The position numbers were made by a program, and so were the translations under genes. Below are positions 36,153 through 46,407 of a stretch of 64,000 nt of DNA, piece by piece; position 1 is the stretch's first letter; every line of letters starts with the position of its first letter. The notes beneath the pieces were generated by a model, which worked only from the letters and a program-made list of their open reading frames with translations, did no database searches and was not told where the DNA came from. Origin of the DNA: DATBLE01 sp963764565 (lineage in GTDB: Bacteria; Actinomycetota; Thermoleophilia; Gaiellales; Gaiellaceae). The DNA lies in contig CAVXTD010000015.1 in NCBI GenBank assembly GCA_963764565.1, positions 6,377 to 70,376 of the forward strand. Reading direction: 5' to 3'.

Positions 36153-37196
36153 ATGACGGTGAAACGGACATGGGTGCTCGCGCTGGCGGCGGCGGGGCTG
36201 GCGGCATTGGCAGCGGGCTGCGGCGGCAGCAAAAAGGCCGCGCCGACGACGACCGCAACGACCACTCCGCCCGCCTCGTCGCTGAAGATCGGCATGGTCA
36301 CCGACGTCGGCGGCCTCAACGACCGCGGCTTCAACGCGCTCGCGTACAAGGGGCTGAAGGATGCGCAGCGGGAGTTCGGCGTCGCGATCCAGGTCGCCGA
36401 GTCGAAGTCGTCAGCCGACTACATCCCGAACCTCGCGTCCTTCGCACGGCGCGGCTTCGATCTCGTCGTCGGGGTCGGCTACACCGAGATCGCCGCGATG
36501 AGCGCGGCAGCCAAGCGCTTCCCCGACACGCACTTCGCGATCGTCGACGTCTCCAACGCCGACCTCGAAGGTGCGCCGCCGAACGTCCTCGGCCTGCTTT
36601 TCCGCGAGGAGCAGGTCGGGTACCTCGCGGGCTATCTCGCCGGGCTGGAGGCGAAGCGGCTGCCGGGGCCTGACGTGATCAGCTCGGTCGCCGGCGAGAA
36701 GCAGCCGCCGGTCGATCGCTTCATCGCCGGATACCAGGCGGGAGCGAGGGCGGCCGATCCGGGAATCAAGACGCTCAACGCCTACTCGCAGGACTTCAAC
36801 GACCAGGCGAAGTGCAAGGCGCTCGCGCTGAACCAGATCGCGGCCGGCTCCATCGCGGTCTTCCAGGTCGCGGGTGGTTGCGGGCTGGGTGCGCTGGATG
36901 CGGCGAAGGAGGGCGGCGTTTGGGGGATCGGCGTCGACGCCGACCAGTCGTTCCTGGGCCCCCACATCCTGACCAGCGCGACGAAGCGCGTCGACCGCGC
37001 GGTCTTCCTCGCGATCGCGTCGGTCCGCAACGGGACGTTCAAGGGCGGCGACTCCAACTACGGCCTGGTGCAGGGCGGCGTCGGGCTCGGCAAGATCAGC
37101 CCGAAGGTCCCGCGGAGCGAGGTCGCCGCGGTCGAGAAGATCAGACAGCAGATCGTCGCCGGCAAGATCGACATCCCGCGCACCTTTGCCGGTTAA
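36153..37196 (+). CDS. BMP-family ABC transporter substrate-binding lipoprotein
   Basis: This 347-residue lipoprotein has a signal peptide with lipobox 'LAALAAGC' (Cys at about 23), then a Thr/Pro-rich linker. The BMP/PnrA/Med domain shows 'IGMVTDVGGLNDRGFNA', 'VVGVGYTEIAAMS', 'FAIVDVSNA', 'VGYLAGYLAG' and 'AVFQVAGGCGLGALDAA'. BMP proteins bind purine nucleosides or related compounds for ABC import. The ATPase and permease genes are not adjacent. Divergent placement beside an ADP-ribose-type regulator suggests uptake of a nucleoside or NAD precursor. The ATG at 36153 has a GAAAGGGAA ribosome site. The TAA stop shares TTAA with the convergent MoaD-like gene. Confidence 0.9.
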   Translation: MTVKRTWVLALAAAGLAALAAGCGGSKKAAPTTTATTTPPASSLKIGMVTDVGGLNDRGFNALAYKGLKDAQREFGVAIQVAESKSSADYIPNLASFARRGFDLVVGVGYTEIAAMSAAAKRFPDTHFAIVDVSNADLEGAPPNVLGLLFREEQVGYLAGYLAGLEAKRLPGPDVISSVAGEKQPPVDRFIAGYQAGARAADPGIKTLNAYSQDFNDQAKCKALALNQIAAGSIAVFQVAGGCGLGALDAAKEGGVWGIGVDADQSFLGPHILTSATKRVDRAVFLAIASVRNGTFKGGDSNYGLVQGGVGLGKISPKVPRSEVAAVEKIRQQIVAGKIDIPRTFAG

Positions 37197-37467
37197 CCGC
37201 CTGCGACAGCCTGGACGATGCGTAGCGTCTCTCCGCCTGCCAGCGGGCGGGAGACGCCGCCGTCCCAGCGCGCGTCGGTGCCGTCGACGTAGACGTTGAC
37301 GAGCGGGCGCAACGCACCGTGCTCGTCGAAAAGCAGGTTCGCGACCGGAAGTGCGCGCAAGGCGTCGCCGACGGTCGCGGCGTCGAGGTCGAAGCGCTTC
37401 TGCCCGCCGGCTTCGGTGCGCGAGCAGCGACGGGCAGTACCCGACTGGGCGCCTCGGCGCTGGTCAT
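37193..37467 (-). CDS. MoaD/ThiS-like small ubiquitin-fold protein (one frameshift)
   Basis: This protein has about 90 residues after repair of a break near 37420 ('SRVLPVAAR' to 'EAGGQKRFDLDAATVGDAL'). The beta-grasp pattern 'FDEHGALRPLVNVYVDGTD' and 'LAGGETLRIVQAVAGG' matches the MoaD/ThiS group, ending in the GG used for sulfur transfer or conjugation. The ATG overlaps the stop of the BNR gene (ATGA), so both are co-translated. No moeB or thiF is present here. Its role, perhaps as a sulfur carrier or protein tag, is unknown. The 3' end overlaps the BMP gene only by the shared TTAA. Confidence 0.75.
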
Positions 37468-38539
37468 CCCACGGTCGGACGGCTTCGACCGAGAGCACCG
37501 GCGGCAGGCCCGCAGCCGCCTCGACCCAGTCGTCGCCCTCGCTCGGCGAAGCCCACACCGACCCGCTCTGCGTGCCGAAGTAGACGCCTGCCGGGTCGAG
37601 CCGGTCGAACGACGACGCCTCGCGCAGGATCACCGCCCATGCCTGCTCGGGCAGCCCCTTCGAGGCCAGCTCCCAGCTCGCGCCGCCGTCGCGGGTGCGG
37701 TAGACGCCGAGCCGCCCGTTCGAGGTGACGCGGTTCTCGGCGCCCTCCTCGGGGATCACGTAGGCGGTGTCCGGATCGCGCGGATCGAGCATGATCGGGA
37801 AGCCGAACTCGCTCGGGAGGCCGTTGCGGTCGAGCCGTTCCCAGTTCTCGCCGCGGTCGTCGGAGCGGTAGACGCCGACGTGGTTCTGCTGCCAGAGCCG
37901 CTCGGGCCGGGCGGGATGGCAGAGAAGCTTGTGGACACACTGGCCGACGTCGCGCGGGGCCTCCTCGGGCATGAAGTCGGCGGCGACGTCCTTGTTGATC
38001 GGCGTCCACGTCTCGCCGCCGTCGTCGGTGCGGAACCCGCCGGCGGCCGAGATGGCGGCGTAGATTCGGTTCGGCTCGCTCGGGTCGAGCGAGATCGAGT
38101 GGCAGCACAGGCCGCCGGCGCCAGGGTTCCACCGGTCGCGGGTGGGGTGCAGGGTCAGGCCCCCGACCATCGAGAAGCTGGCACCCCCGTCGCTCGAGCG
38201 CAGCAGCGCGCCCGGGTCGCCGCCGAGCCAGAGCGTCTGCTCGTCGTGTCCGGGCTCGACGTGCCACGTGCGCGCGAGCTTGAGGCCGGAATCCTCGGGC
38301 AGACCGACCTCCTCTGCGCGCTCCCACGTCCTGCCGCCGTCGGTCGAGCGGTGCACGGTACCGCCGTAGACGAAGTTGTTCGTGGCCGCATACATCGTCC
38401 CGTTGCGCGGATCGAGCGTCGCGTGCATCACCTCCCAGCCGGTGAGGAGCGGCCCTTCGAGCTGCCAGTCGCGGCGGCCCTCGTCGCTCGAGAGAAGGAA
38501 GAGGCCCTTCCGGGTCCCGGCCAGAACGAGCACACCCAT
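37464..38539 (-). CDS. BNR/YCF48-like beta-propeller protein
   Basis: This protein of about 358 residues is built from BNR (Asp-box) repeats: 'STDGGRTWERA', 'SSDGGASFSMV', 'TDDGGETWTPI', 'SDDRGENWERL' and 'TRDGGASWELA'. It starts 'VLAGTRKGLFLL' with no clear signal peptide, so it is probably cytoplasmic. The open frame runs past the expected end into the MoaD gene, and a small indel near 37475 probably hides the natural TGA at 37466-37464 (ATGA overlap). Such 'exo-sialidase-like' propellers are poorly characterised. Sialidase catalytic residues (the Arg triad and the Tyr) are not evident. Confidence 0.8.
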
Positions 38540-38552
38540 GCCGGGCCGGACT

Positions 38553-39716
38553 CTAGCCGAGTCGAATGACGCCGTCCGCGGCGAGCGCCGCGATCTCGTC
38601 CTCGGAGTAGCCGGCCTCGGCGAGCACCTCGGCCGAGTGAGCCCCGAGCGGCGGCGGGGGCGCCGGGTAAGCAGGCCGCTCGCCGTCGACCGAGAAGGCA
38701 GGCCCGAGGGTGGTGAGGTCGCCGAGTTCCTGGACGATCCCGATCGCGGCAAGCTGAGGATCGGCCGCGACCTCGCCGATGTCGTTGACGGGCGCGGCCG
38801 GCACCCGCGCGGCCTCGAGCTTCGCCAGCCACGCGGCGCGCGTATCCTCGCGCAGGCGGGCCGAGAGCGCCTCCGTCAGCGCAGTGCGATTCGCCACGCG
38901 GTCCGGGTTCGTCGCGAAGCGGGGGTCGCCGACGAGCTCGGGCAGTCCGATCGCGTCCGCGAGCCGCGCGAAGAGCCCGTCGTTCGCGGCCGTGATCATG
39001 AGGCCCCCGTCCGAGGCGGGGAACACCTGGTACGGCGCGATTGCGTGGAACGCCGTGCCCTGGGGGGTCGGCACGGCGCCCGTCTCGAGATTCCCGATCA
39101 GGTGGTACGAGACGAACGAGAGTGCGGTCTCGAACAGCGAGACGTCGAGCGTGTGCCCGCCCCCTTCATGCAACGCGGCGAGGATCGCGAACGCCGCGTA
39201 CATACCGGTCGCATGGTCGATCAGCGAAACGCCGATCCGCACGCCGTCCCGGCCGGGCTCGCCGGTGACGCTGATCAGCCCCGCCGCCGCCTGGAGCAGC
39301 GGGTCGTAGCCCGGAAGCGCCTGCTTCGGCCCCGTACGTCCGTACGACGAGATCGTGCAGTGAACAAGGCTCGGATTTCGCGCGCGCAGCGGCTCCGCGC
39401 CGAGCCCGAGCTCGTCGGCGAGCCCGGGCCGCAGGCTCTGGATGAAGACGCCCGCGCCGTCGACGAGCCTCACCAGCACCTCGCCGCCGCGCCGCAGGTC
39501 GAGTGCGACCGACCGCTTGCCCGAGTTCGCCGCGACGAACAGCGTGCCGAGCCCGCCCGCGAACGGCGGTCCCCACAGCCGGGCCTCGTCGCCGGACGGC
39601 GGCTCGACCTTGACGACGTCGGCTCCGAGCGAGGCGAGGAGCTGCGTGCAGGTCGGCCCCGCATACGACGTGGTCACGTCGACCACGCGGACACCGGCGA
39701 GGGGCGCGAAGCTCAT
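38553..39716 (-). CDS. Class III CoA transferase (CaiB/BaiF family)
   Basis: This 387-residue enzyme begins 'APLAGVRVVDVTTSYAGP', with the typical 'LASLGADVVKVEPPSGDEAR'. Further landmarks are 'LDLRRGGEVLVRLV', 'ISSYGRTGPKQALPGYDPLLQAAAGLI', and 'GVSLIDHATGMYAAFAIL'. The catalytic Asp of the family lies near this last region. It transfers CoA between carboxylic acids such as formate, oxalate, succinate or carnitine. ATG 39716 lies 21 bp from the divergent DUF255 gene. The BNR gene follows 13 bp after its stop on the same strand. The acyl substrate cannot be assigned. Confidence 0.9.
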   Translation of the reverse strand: MSFAPLAGVRVVDVTTSYAGPTCTQLLASLGADVVKVEPPSGDEARLWGPPFAGGLGTLFVAANSGKRSVALDLRRGGEVLVRLVDGAGVFIQSLRPGLADELGLGAEPLRARNPSLVHCTISSYGRTGPKQALPGYDPLLQAAAGLISVTGEPGRDGVRIGVSLIDHATGMYAAFAILAALHEGGGHTLDVSLFETALSFVSYHLIGNLETGAVPTPQGTAFHAIAPYQVFPASDGGLMITAANDGLFARLADAIGLPELVGDPRFATNPDRVANRTALTEALSARLREDTRAAWLAKLEAARVPAAPVNDIGEVAADPQLAAIGIVQELGDLTTLGPAFSVDGERPAYPAPPPPLGAHSAEVLAEAGYSEDEIAALAADGVIRLG

Positions 39717-39737
39717 CCCCGCGATTATCGTGGCGGG

Positions 39738-41616
<1,879 letters not shown>

Positions 41617-41620
<4 letters not shown>

Positions 41621-42024
41621 TCCCAGGGGTTAAGGAGGGAGATTCCGGTTGGCTCGAGCCGCGGAGCCTCCCGCGTGACCAGCGTGAGACCGTGTACGAG
41701 CGCGGTCGCTGCGAGCAGCCCGTCGACGGGGGGCAACGGCTGCAGGGCCGCGAGCCGTCCCCAAGCCTCCGCGATCGCAGTTGTCACCGGCAGGATCCGA
41801 TCGCCGAATTCCCGTTTCATCGTGTCCAGCCAGCGCTCCAGTCCAGCCGCCTGGCTCCGGTCGCGACGGCGAAGGCGCTCGATTCCCTGGCGGATCTCGC
41901 CGACGACAAGCACGCTCACGTGGAGCTCGCCCGAGGAGACCGAATCGCGCCATGAGACCACGGCACGACTCGGGTTGCGCCTTCGGAGTTCGGAGACCAC
42001 GTTCGTGTCGACGAGGTACGTCAC
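41617..42024 (-). CDS. vapC: PIN-domain ribonuclease toxin, VapC family
   Basis: This 135-residue PIN domain has acidic catalytic residues in 'YLVDTNVVSEL' (Asp 6), 'VVGEIRQGI' (Glu) and 'VDGLLAATALVHGL' (Asp). The start is GTG 42024, overlapping the antitoxin stop (GTGA). VapC toxins cleave tRNA or rRNA and are blocked by the cognate VapB. The 3' end overlaps the DUF255 gene by 4 bp. The pair looks intact, so it is likely active. Confidence 0.93.
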
Positions 42025-42278
42025 AGCTCGACCGGGCGAGCGGGCTCGGTCGAACGCTCGATCTCGAGTTCGTCGAAGTACGGTGGCCCCTCGGTCAGGA
42101 ACTGCTTGAAATCCCGCCTGGGTTCGCGAAGTCGCCGGTACTCGTCGATCCCGACGACGACGACGACCTCGCGGCCGTGCCGGGTGACGACCTGCGGCCC
42201 CTCCGCGAGTGCACGGTCGACGAGCTCCGAGAACTTCTGCTTCGCCGTTTGCAGTTGCCAGGGCGTGGTCATCTCCAT
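42021..42278 (-). CDS. vapB: Antitoxin, Phd/YefM family
   Basis: This 85-residue protein begins 'TTPWQLQTAKQKFSELVDRAL', the DNA-binding Phd/YefM fold, followed by 'PQVVTRHGREVVVVVGIDEY' and a C-terminal toxin-binding tail ending 'ARPVEL'. It would neutralise the downstream PIN toxin and repress the operon. A perfect 17-bp palindrome covers the first start codon; translation may instead begin at the second Met (42272). The stop overlaps vapC, ensuring coupled production. Confidence 0.92.
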   Translation of the reverse strand: MEMTTPWQLQTAKQKFSELVDRALAEGPQVVTRHGREVVVVVGIDEYRRLREPRRDFKQFLTEGPPYFDELEIERSTEPARPVEL

Positions 42279-42293
42279 CTAGACTGTCTAGAT
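42277..42293. promoter_or_regulatory. Operator palindrome of the toxin-antitoxin operon
   Basis: ATCTAGAC-T-GTCTAGAT is a perfect 17-bp palindrome that overlaps the antitoxin ATG at 42278. Phd/YefM proteins typically bind such sites at their own promoter. The low-GC sequence stands out from its surroundings. Confidence 0.8.
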
Positions 42294-42355
42294 CGATCGT
42301 ATCAGCGCGGGTGGGCCGGCGTACCGGGGGCCGTTTCCTGGGACGACGGCGCCGA

Positions 42356-43428
42356 TCAGATGACGAACGTCTCGGGCCTCTCGAGGCCGCGCGCGAAGCG
42401 CGTGACGTCGAACGCGGTGAGATCGAGCGTCGGCTCGAGCCCGGCGATCAACTCGGCGACGTGCTCGCCCACCGCCGGCGCCTGCTGGAAGCCGTGGCCG
42501 GAGAAGCCGGTGGCGTAGAAGAACCCGGCCGGCTCGGTCGCCTCGCCGACGAGCGCGTTCCAGTCGGGGCTGACCTCGTAGTAGCCCCACCACGACGTCT
42601 GCACGGGGAGATCCACGAGCACCGGCAGGCGGCGCGCGGCGTGCTCCGCCACCTCTTCGACGGTCTGCTCGCGCCCGCCGAAGACGAGCCCGGGGCCCTC
42701 GCGGTGGAAGTAGAACGAGGTCGAGAAGTCGATCGTCAACGGCAGCCGGTCGGGAAGCCCGCCGTCCTGCGGCGTGAACCACATCCACCGCTTCTCGCCC
42801 TCGACCGGCAACTGCACGCCGGCCATAGCAGCGACATCGCGCGACCACGCCCCGGCACAGCAAACGACCGTGTCGCAGGCAATCGACCCTTTCGAGGTCT
42901 CGACGCCGGCCACCCGGCCGCCCCCGACGTCGATCGCGGTCACCTCGCAGCCCTGGCGCACGTCGAGGTCGCGCGCATACCACTGCACGACCGACTCGGG
43001 CGACGCGTGGCCGTCGAGTCCGCAGTAGGTAGCAGCGAGCAACCCGTCCGGGTCGAGCTGGGGCACGAGTGCGACCGCCTCTTCGACCGTGAGCTCGCGC
43101 GACGGACGCCGAGCCGCTGCTGAAGCGCGAGCGCCTTCCGGAAGTCCGCGACGTCCTCCTCCCGGTCGAGCAGGAACAGGTAACCGTGCCGGCGGAAGTC
43201 GATCCCGTCCATCCGCTCGAACTCCTCGAGCGAGCGGAGCGCGATCCGGATGTTCAGCTCGTCCGAGAACTGCGCGCGAATCCCGCCGGCCGAGCGGCCG
43301 GTCGATCCCGCTGCGAGCGAATCGCGCTCCAGCAGAACGACGTCCTCGACCCCGAGCCCGCGCAGATGCCAGGCGACGCTCGCGCCCATCGCGCCGCCAC
43401 CGATCACGACCACGCTCTTCGTTTCCAT
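42356..43428 (-). CDS. FAD-dependent oxidoreductase, DAO/sarcosine-oxidase type (one frameshift)
   Basis: The N-terminal dinucleotide fold is 'VVVIGGGAMGASVAWHLRG', and 'LLERDSLAAGSTGRSAGGI' is typical of the DAO family (glycine/sarcosine oxidase, dimethylglycine dehydrogenase). The C-terminal 'FYATGFSGHGFQQAPAVG' binds the flavin. A frameshift near 43105 joins the two halves; the repaired length is about 357 residues. It would oxidise an N-methylated or other amino acid. ATG 43428 faces a LivG-like ATPase gene 29 bp away on the other strand, but the two need not be linked. The substrate is unknown. Confidence 0.88.
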
Positions 43429-43457
43429 CTGCGCGGCCGCCAGCTTATGGTAGGCGG

Positions 43458-44168
43458 GTGGCGCTGCTCGAGGTGACGAACATCACGCGCCGCTTCGGCG
43501 GGATCGTTGCGCTCGACGACGTCTCCTTCGACGTGGGCGAGGGCGAGATCGTCGGGCTGATCGGGCCGAACGGGGCCGGCAAGACGACCACGTTCAACGT
43601 GATCACGCGTCTGTACAAGCCCGACTCAGGCGAGTTGACCTTTGAGGGCGAGAGCCTGCTCTCGACGCCGCCGCACGACGTGATCAGGCGCGGAATCACG
43701 CGAACGTTCCAGAACCTCGAGCTCTTCAAGACGATGACCGTCCGTGAAAACGTGCTCGTCGGCTGCCACGCGCGAAGCGGGGAACGCACGGCCGACGAGA
43801 TGATCGACTACGTCGGTCTCGGCGACGTCGCCGCTCGAATCGCCGGCTCGCTTCCCTACGGGACGCTGAAGCGCGTCGAGACCGCCCGCGCTCTCGCCTC
43901 CGCGCCGAAGCTGCTGCTCCTCGACGAGCCTGCTGGGGGCCTATCCCACGAGGAGGTCGAGCAGCTCGGTGCCTTCATCCGGCGGATGCGTGAGGACTTC
44001 GACCTGACCATCCTTCTCGTCGAGCATCACATGAACCTGGTCATGGGTGTCTCAAACCGCGTGCACGTTCTCGACTTCGGCAGGAAGATCGCGGCGGGGA
44101 CGCCCCAGGAGGTGCAGCGCGACCCCGCGGTGGTCGAGGCATATCTCGGCGCCGAAGAGACGGCGTAG
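43458..44168 (+). CDS. Branched-chain-amino-acid-type ABC ATPase (LivG-like)
   Basis: This 236-residue ATPase has Walker A 'GPNGAGKTT', the Q-loop region 'TRTFQNLELFKTMTVREN' typical of LivG, and Walker B 'LLLLDEPAGGLSHEE'. The signature motif is unusual, 'LPYGTLKRVE' instead of LSYGxQR; this still fits LivG-like proteins. The end 'AAGTPQEVQRDPAVVEAYLG' is diagnostic for the LivG group. No permease or binding protein is next to it, so it stands alone here, though a full Liv set lies at 54386-59040. The start is GTG 43458. It may be a spare subunit for a transporter encoded elsewhere. Confidence 0.9.
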   Translation: MALLEVTNITRRFGGIVALDDVSFDVGEGEIVGLIGPNGAGKTTTFNVITRLYKPDSGELTFEGESLLSTPPHDVIRRGITRTFQNLELFKTMTVRENVLVGCHARSGERTADEMIDYVGLGDVAARIAGSLPYGTLKRVETARALASAPKLLLLDEPAGGLSHEEVEQLGAFIRRMREDFDLTILLVEHHMNLVMGVSNRVHVLDFGRKIAAGTPQEVQRDPAVVEAYLGAEETA

Positions 44169-44197
44169 ACCGGCGGGCGCGCGAGCGGCCCGAAAGC

Positions 44198-45142
44198 CTA
44201 TTGCGCTGATCCGAAGGTCTGCCGGTACGCGCGCGGCGACGTGCCCAACCGCGCGGCGAAGTGCGACCGCATCGTCGTCTCGGAGTCGTAGCCTGCCTGC
44301 CGGGCGATCGCGGTAAGCGGCTCGTCGCGTGTTTCGAGCAGCTGCTGGGCGACCCGGAGACGCTCCTGCTGGAGCCACTCGCCCGGCGGCAGACCCGTCG
44401 CCCTGCGGAACCGCCGCGTCAGCGTCCGGCGGCTCATCGCAGCCCGGCGGGCGAGGTCGTCGATCGTGACGCCCGTGGGGACGTGCTCGCGTGCCCAGTC
44501 GAGCAACGGCGCCAGGGCTCCGCCTGTTTCCATCGGCTGTTCAACGTACTGCGCCTGCCCGCCGGCCCGGTAGGGCGGCATGACAATTCGGCGGGCGACG
44601 CGGTTGGCGACATGGACGCCGTAGTCGAGCGCGACGATGTGCAGGCAGAGGTCGATTCCCGCCGCCGTGCCGGCGGAGGTCATGACCTGCTCGTCGGTGA
44701 CGTACAGGACGTCCGGGTCGAGCTCGACCGTGGGGAAGCGCTCGCGCAGCCGGTCGGCGAAAAGCCAGTGCGTGGTCGCGCGCCGCCCGTCGAGGAGGCC
44801 TGCCGCAGCGAGCACGAACGCGCCCGTGCAGAGAGAGACGATGCGCGCACCTCGATCGTGCGCATCCCGCAGCGCGGTGCACAGCTCCTCCGACGGGGGT
44901 GCGTCCGGGTCGGACCAGCCGGGCACGACGATTGTGTCTGCGCGGGCCAGCTCGGGGAGTCCGTGGGGCGCCAGGATGGTGAACCCTGTTTGCGTTCGCA
45001 CCCTGGCTCTCCCGGCGGCGACGAGCAGAAAGTCGTACCAGGGGTCGGCGATGTCCCGGCGGTCGACTCCGAACACTTCGCAGGGAATCGCAAGGTCGAA
45101 GGTGAGCGCACCCTGGTCGATCACCGCGCGAACGGTCGGCAT
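44198..45142 (-). CDS. GlxA-family transcriptional regulator (DJ-1/PfpI plus AraC HTH)
   Basis: This 314-residue regulator has an N-terminal DJ-1/PfpI-like domain (residues 1-190), with the nucleophile-elbow 'SLCTGAFVLAAAGLLDG' and 'TSAGTAAGIDLCLH'. The C-terminal AraC domain contains two helix-turn-helices ('TIDDLARRAAMSRRTLTRRF' and 'PLTAIARQAGYDSETTMRSHF'). GlxA regulators often control amino-acid or choline-derived amine catabolism. The nearby FAD oxidoreductase could be a target, but they are separated by the LivG-like gene. ATG 45142 is the natural start. Confidence 0.9.
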   Translation of the reverse strand: MPTVRAVIDQGALTFDLAIPCEVFGVDRRDIADPWYDFLLVAAGRARVRTQTGFTILAPHGLPELARADTIVVPGWSDPDAPPSEELCTALRDAHDRGARIVSLCTGAFVLAAAGLLDGRRATTHWLFADRLRERFPTVELDPDVLYVTDEQVMTSAGTAAGIDLCLHIVALDYGVHVANRVARRIVMPPYRAGGQAQYVEQPMETGGALAPLLDWAREHVPTGVTIDDLARRAAMSRRTLTRRFRRATGLPPGEWLQQERLRVAQQLLETRDEPLTAIARQAGYDSETTMRSHFAARLGTSPRAYRQTFGSAQ

Positions 45143-45203
45143 GGCCGAAACCTAGCGATAGTCGTCTCAGAGCCGGCGACCGAAAGCGGCAGAGTTCCCG
45201 AGC

Positions 45204-46169
45204 ATGCGCATCCTCGCTGCGCTCGTGACGCTCTCAGCTCTCGCAGCGTCGGTGGCCGGGGCAGCCGGGTCCGGCCGGCTGCCCGGAGCCACGGCATTCG
45301 AGACGTGCGCCGCTGCCGGCCCTTTCTGGCCGACCGAGACGCTCGCGATCTCGGGCCCGATCGGCTGGCTCGCCTGCAAGGAGGAGGCGCGGATAGTCAA
45401 GCTCGACCTCGCGCGGCGGAAGGCGGTTCGCTCCGTTCGCATCGGGGCGCCGGTGATTGCGGTCGCGCTCGGCTACGGGTCGGTCTGGGCTCTCGATTCA
45501 AGTGGGACTCTGACGCGGGTCGCGCCGCGGACCGCGCGCATCACGCAGCGGGTCGTCCTCGGGACCGGCCGCCCCTACAACATCTGGATCGGCGCCGGCT
45601 CTGTGTGGGTCGCCGACGACGGCGCGGGACAGCTCATCCGGATCTCCGCGGCGACGAACCGCGTGGTCGCGCGGATCACGGTCGGCGACGGGCCGGCCGA
45701 CCTGGCCTTCGACGGGACCAGCGCATGGGTGGTCAACCATCGCGATCGCGGCCTTGTTCGGATCGACACGCGGACGAACGCGCCGACCCGACTGGCGATC
45801 CTCGACGCGGAGGTGCCCGAGCGGATCGCCCGCGCCGGCGGGAGCCTCTGGATCACGGGCCGTGGGACGGATCTCGTCCAGGTTGATCCGGCGACAGGTG
45901 CGGTAGAGACCACCGCCGAGATCGGCGCGAGCGGGATCGACGTGGTGGCAGCCGGTGGCGCCCTGTGGGTCCCGTCCCGCAGCACGGCAGTTGATCGGTC
46001 AGGCCTCCCGACGATGGAGGCGCTGCGCCGTGTGTCCACGGCCGGCGTCGTCACGACGTTCGCCCGTTCGACCGGCCGGATCGACGTCCACGGTCTCGTC
46101 GTTTCCGGGGGCGCCGTGTGGCTCGCGGACAACACCAACGGCTTCCTGTACCGCGTGCCCGCGGCATGA
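45204..46169 (+). CDS. Secreted YVTN/Vgb-like beta-propeller protein
   Basis: This 321-residue protein has a signal peptide ('ILAALVTLSALAASVAGAAG'). Blades follow the pattern 'GSVWxxDxxxGxLxRI' seen as 'GSVWALDSSGTLTRVAP', 'GSVWVADDGAGQLIRIS', 'TSAWVVNHRDRGLVRID', 'GSLWITGRGTDLVQVD' and 'GAVWLADNTNGFLYRV'. It resembles Vgb lyase or YVTN repeats, but catalytic residues of virginiamycin lyase are not certain. Two cysteines near 'FETCAAAGPFW' and 'GWLACK' may form a disulfide. The next 238 bp, to the MFS gene, show no gene. Confidence 0.78.
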   Translation: MRILAALVTLSALAASVAGAAGSGRLPGATAFETCAAAGPFWPTETLAISGPIGWLACKEEARIVKLDLARRKAVRSVRIGAPVIAVALGYGSVWALDSSGTLTRVAPRTARITQRVVLGTGRPYNIWIGAGSVWVADDGAGQLIRISAATNRVVARITVGDGPADLAFDGTSAWVVNHRDRGLVRIDTRTNAPTRLAILDAEVPERIARAGGSLWITGRGTDLVQVDPATGAVETTAEIGASGIDVVAAGGALWVPSRSTAVDRSGLPTMEALRRVSTAGVVTTFARSTGRIDVHGLVVSGGAVWLADNTNGFLYRVPAA

Positions 46170-46407
46170 CGGAGCGGTTACGCCTGTCAGGCCCGACGAA
46201 GCGCGCTCCTCGTCTCGGTACCGGTCGCGCCGGCGGGCGCCGCAATCTGCTGCCGCGGCCAAGCGTGGGCTGGGCTCGAAGGCGGGCGGGCCGGCGACGT
46301 CGGTCGGCCACGGAGAGCGGGGCAGACACCGACGCGGCGTGCGGTGATGACCTGGAGCGCCGGTCGGGCGGCCACTGGAACATCCTCACCGGGCCGCCGA
46401 CGATCCG

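Noticed and set aside
46170..46407. Possible short gene after the YVTN propeller
   Set aside because: The frames are Arg/Gly/Pro-rich and lack a start signal or conserved pattern.
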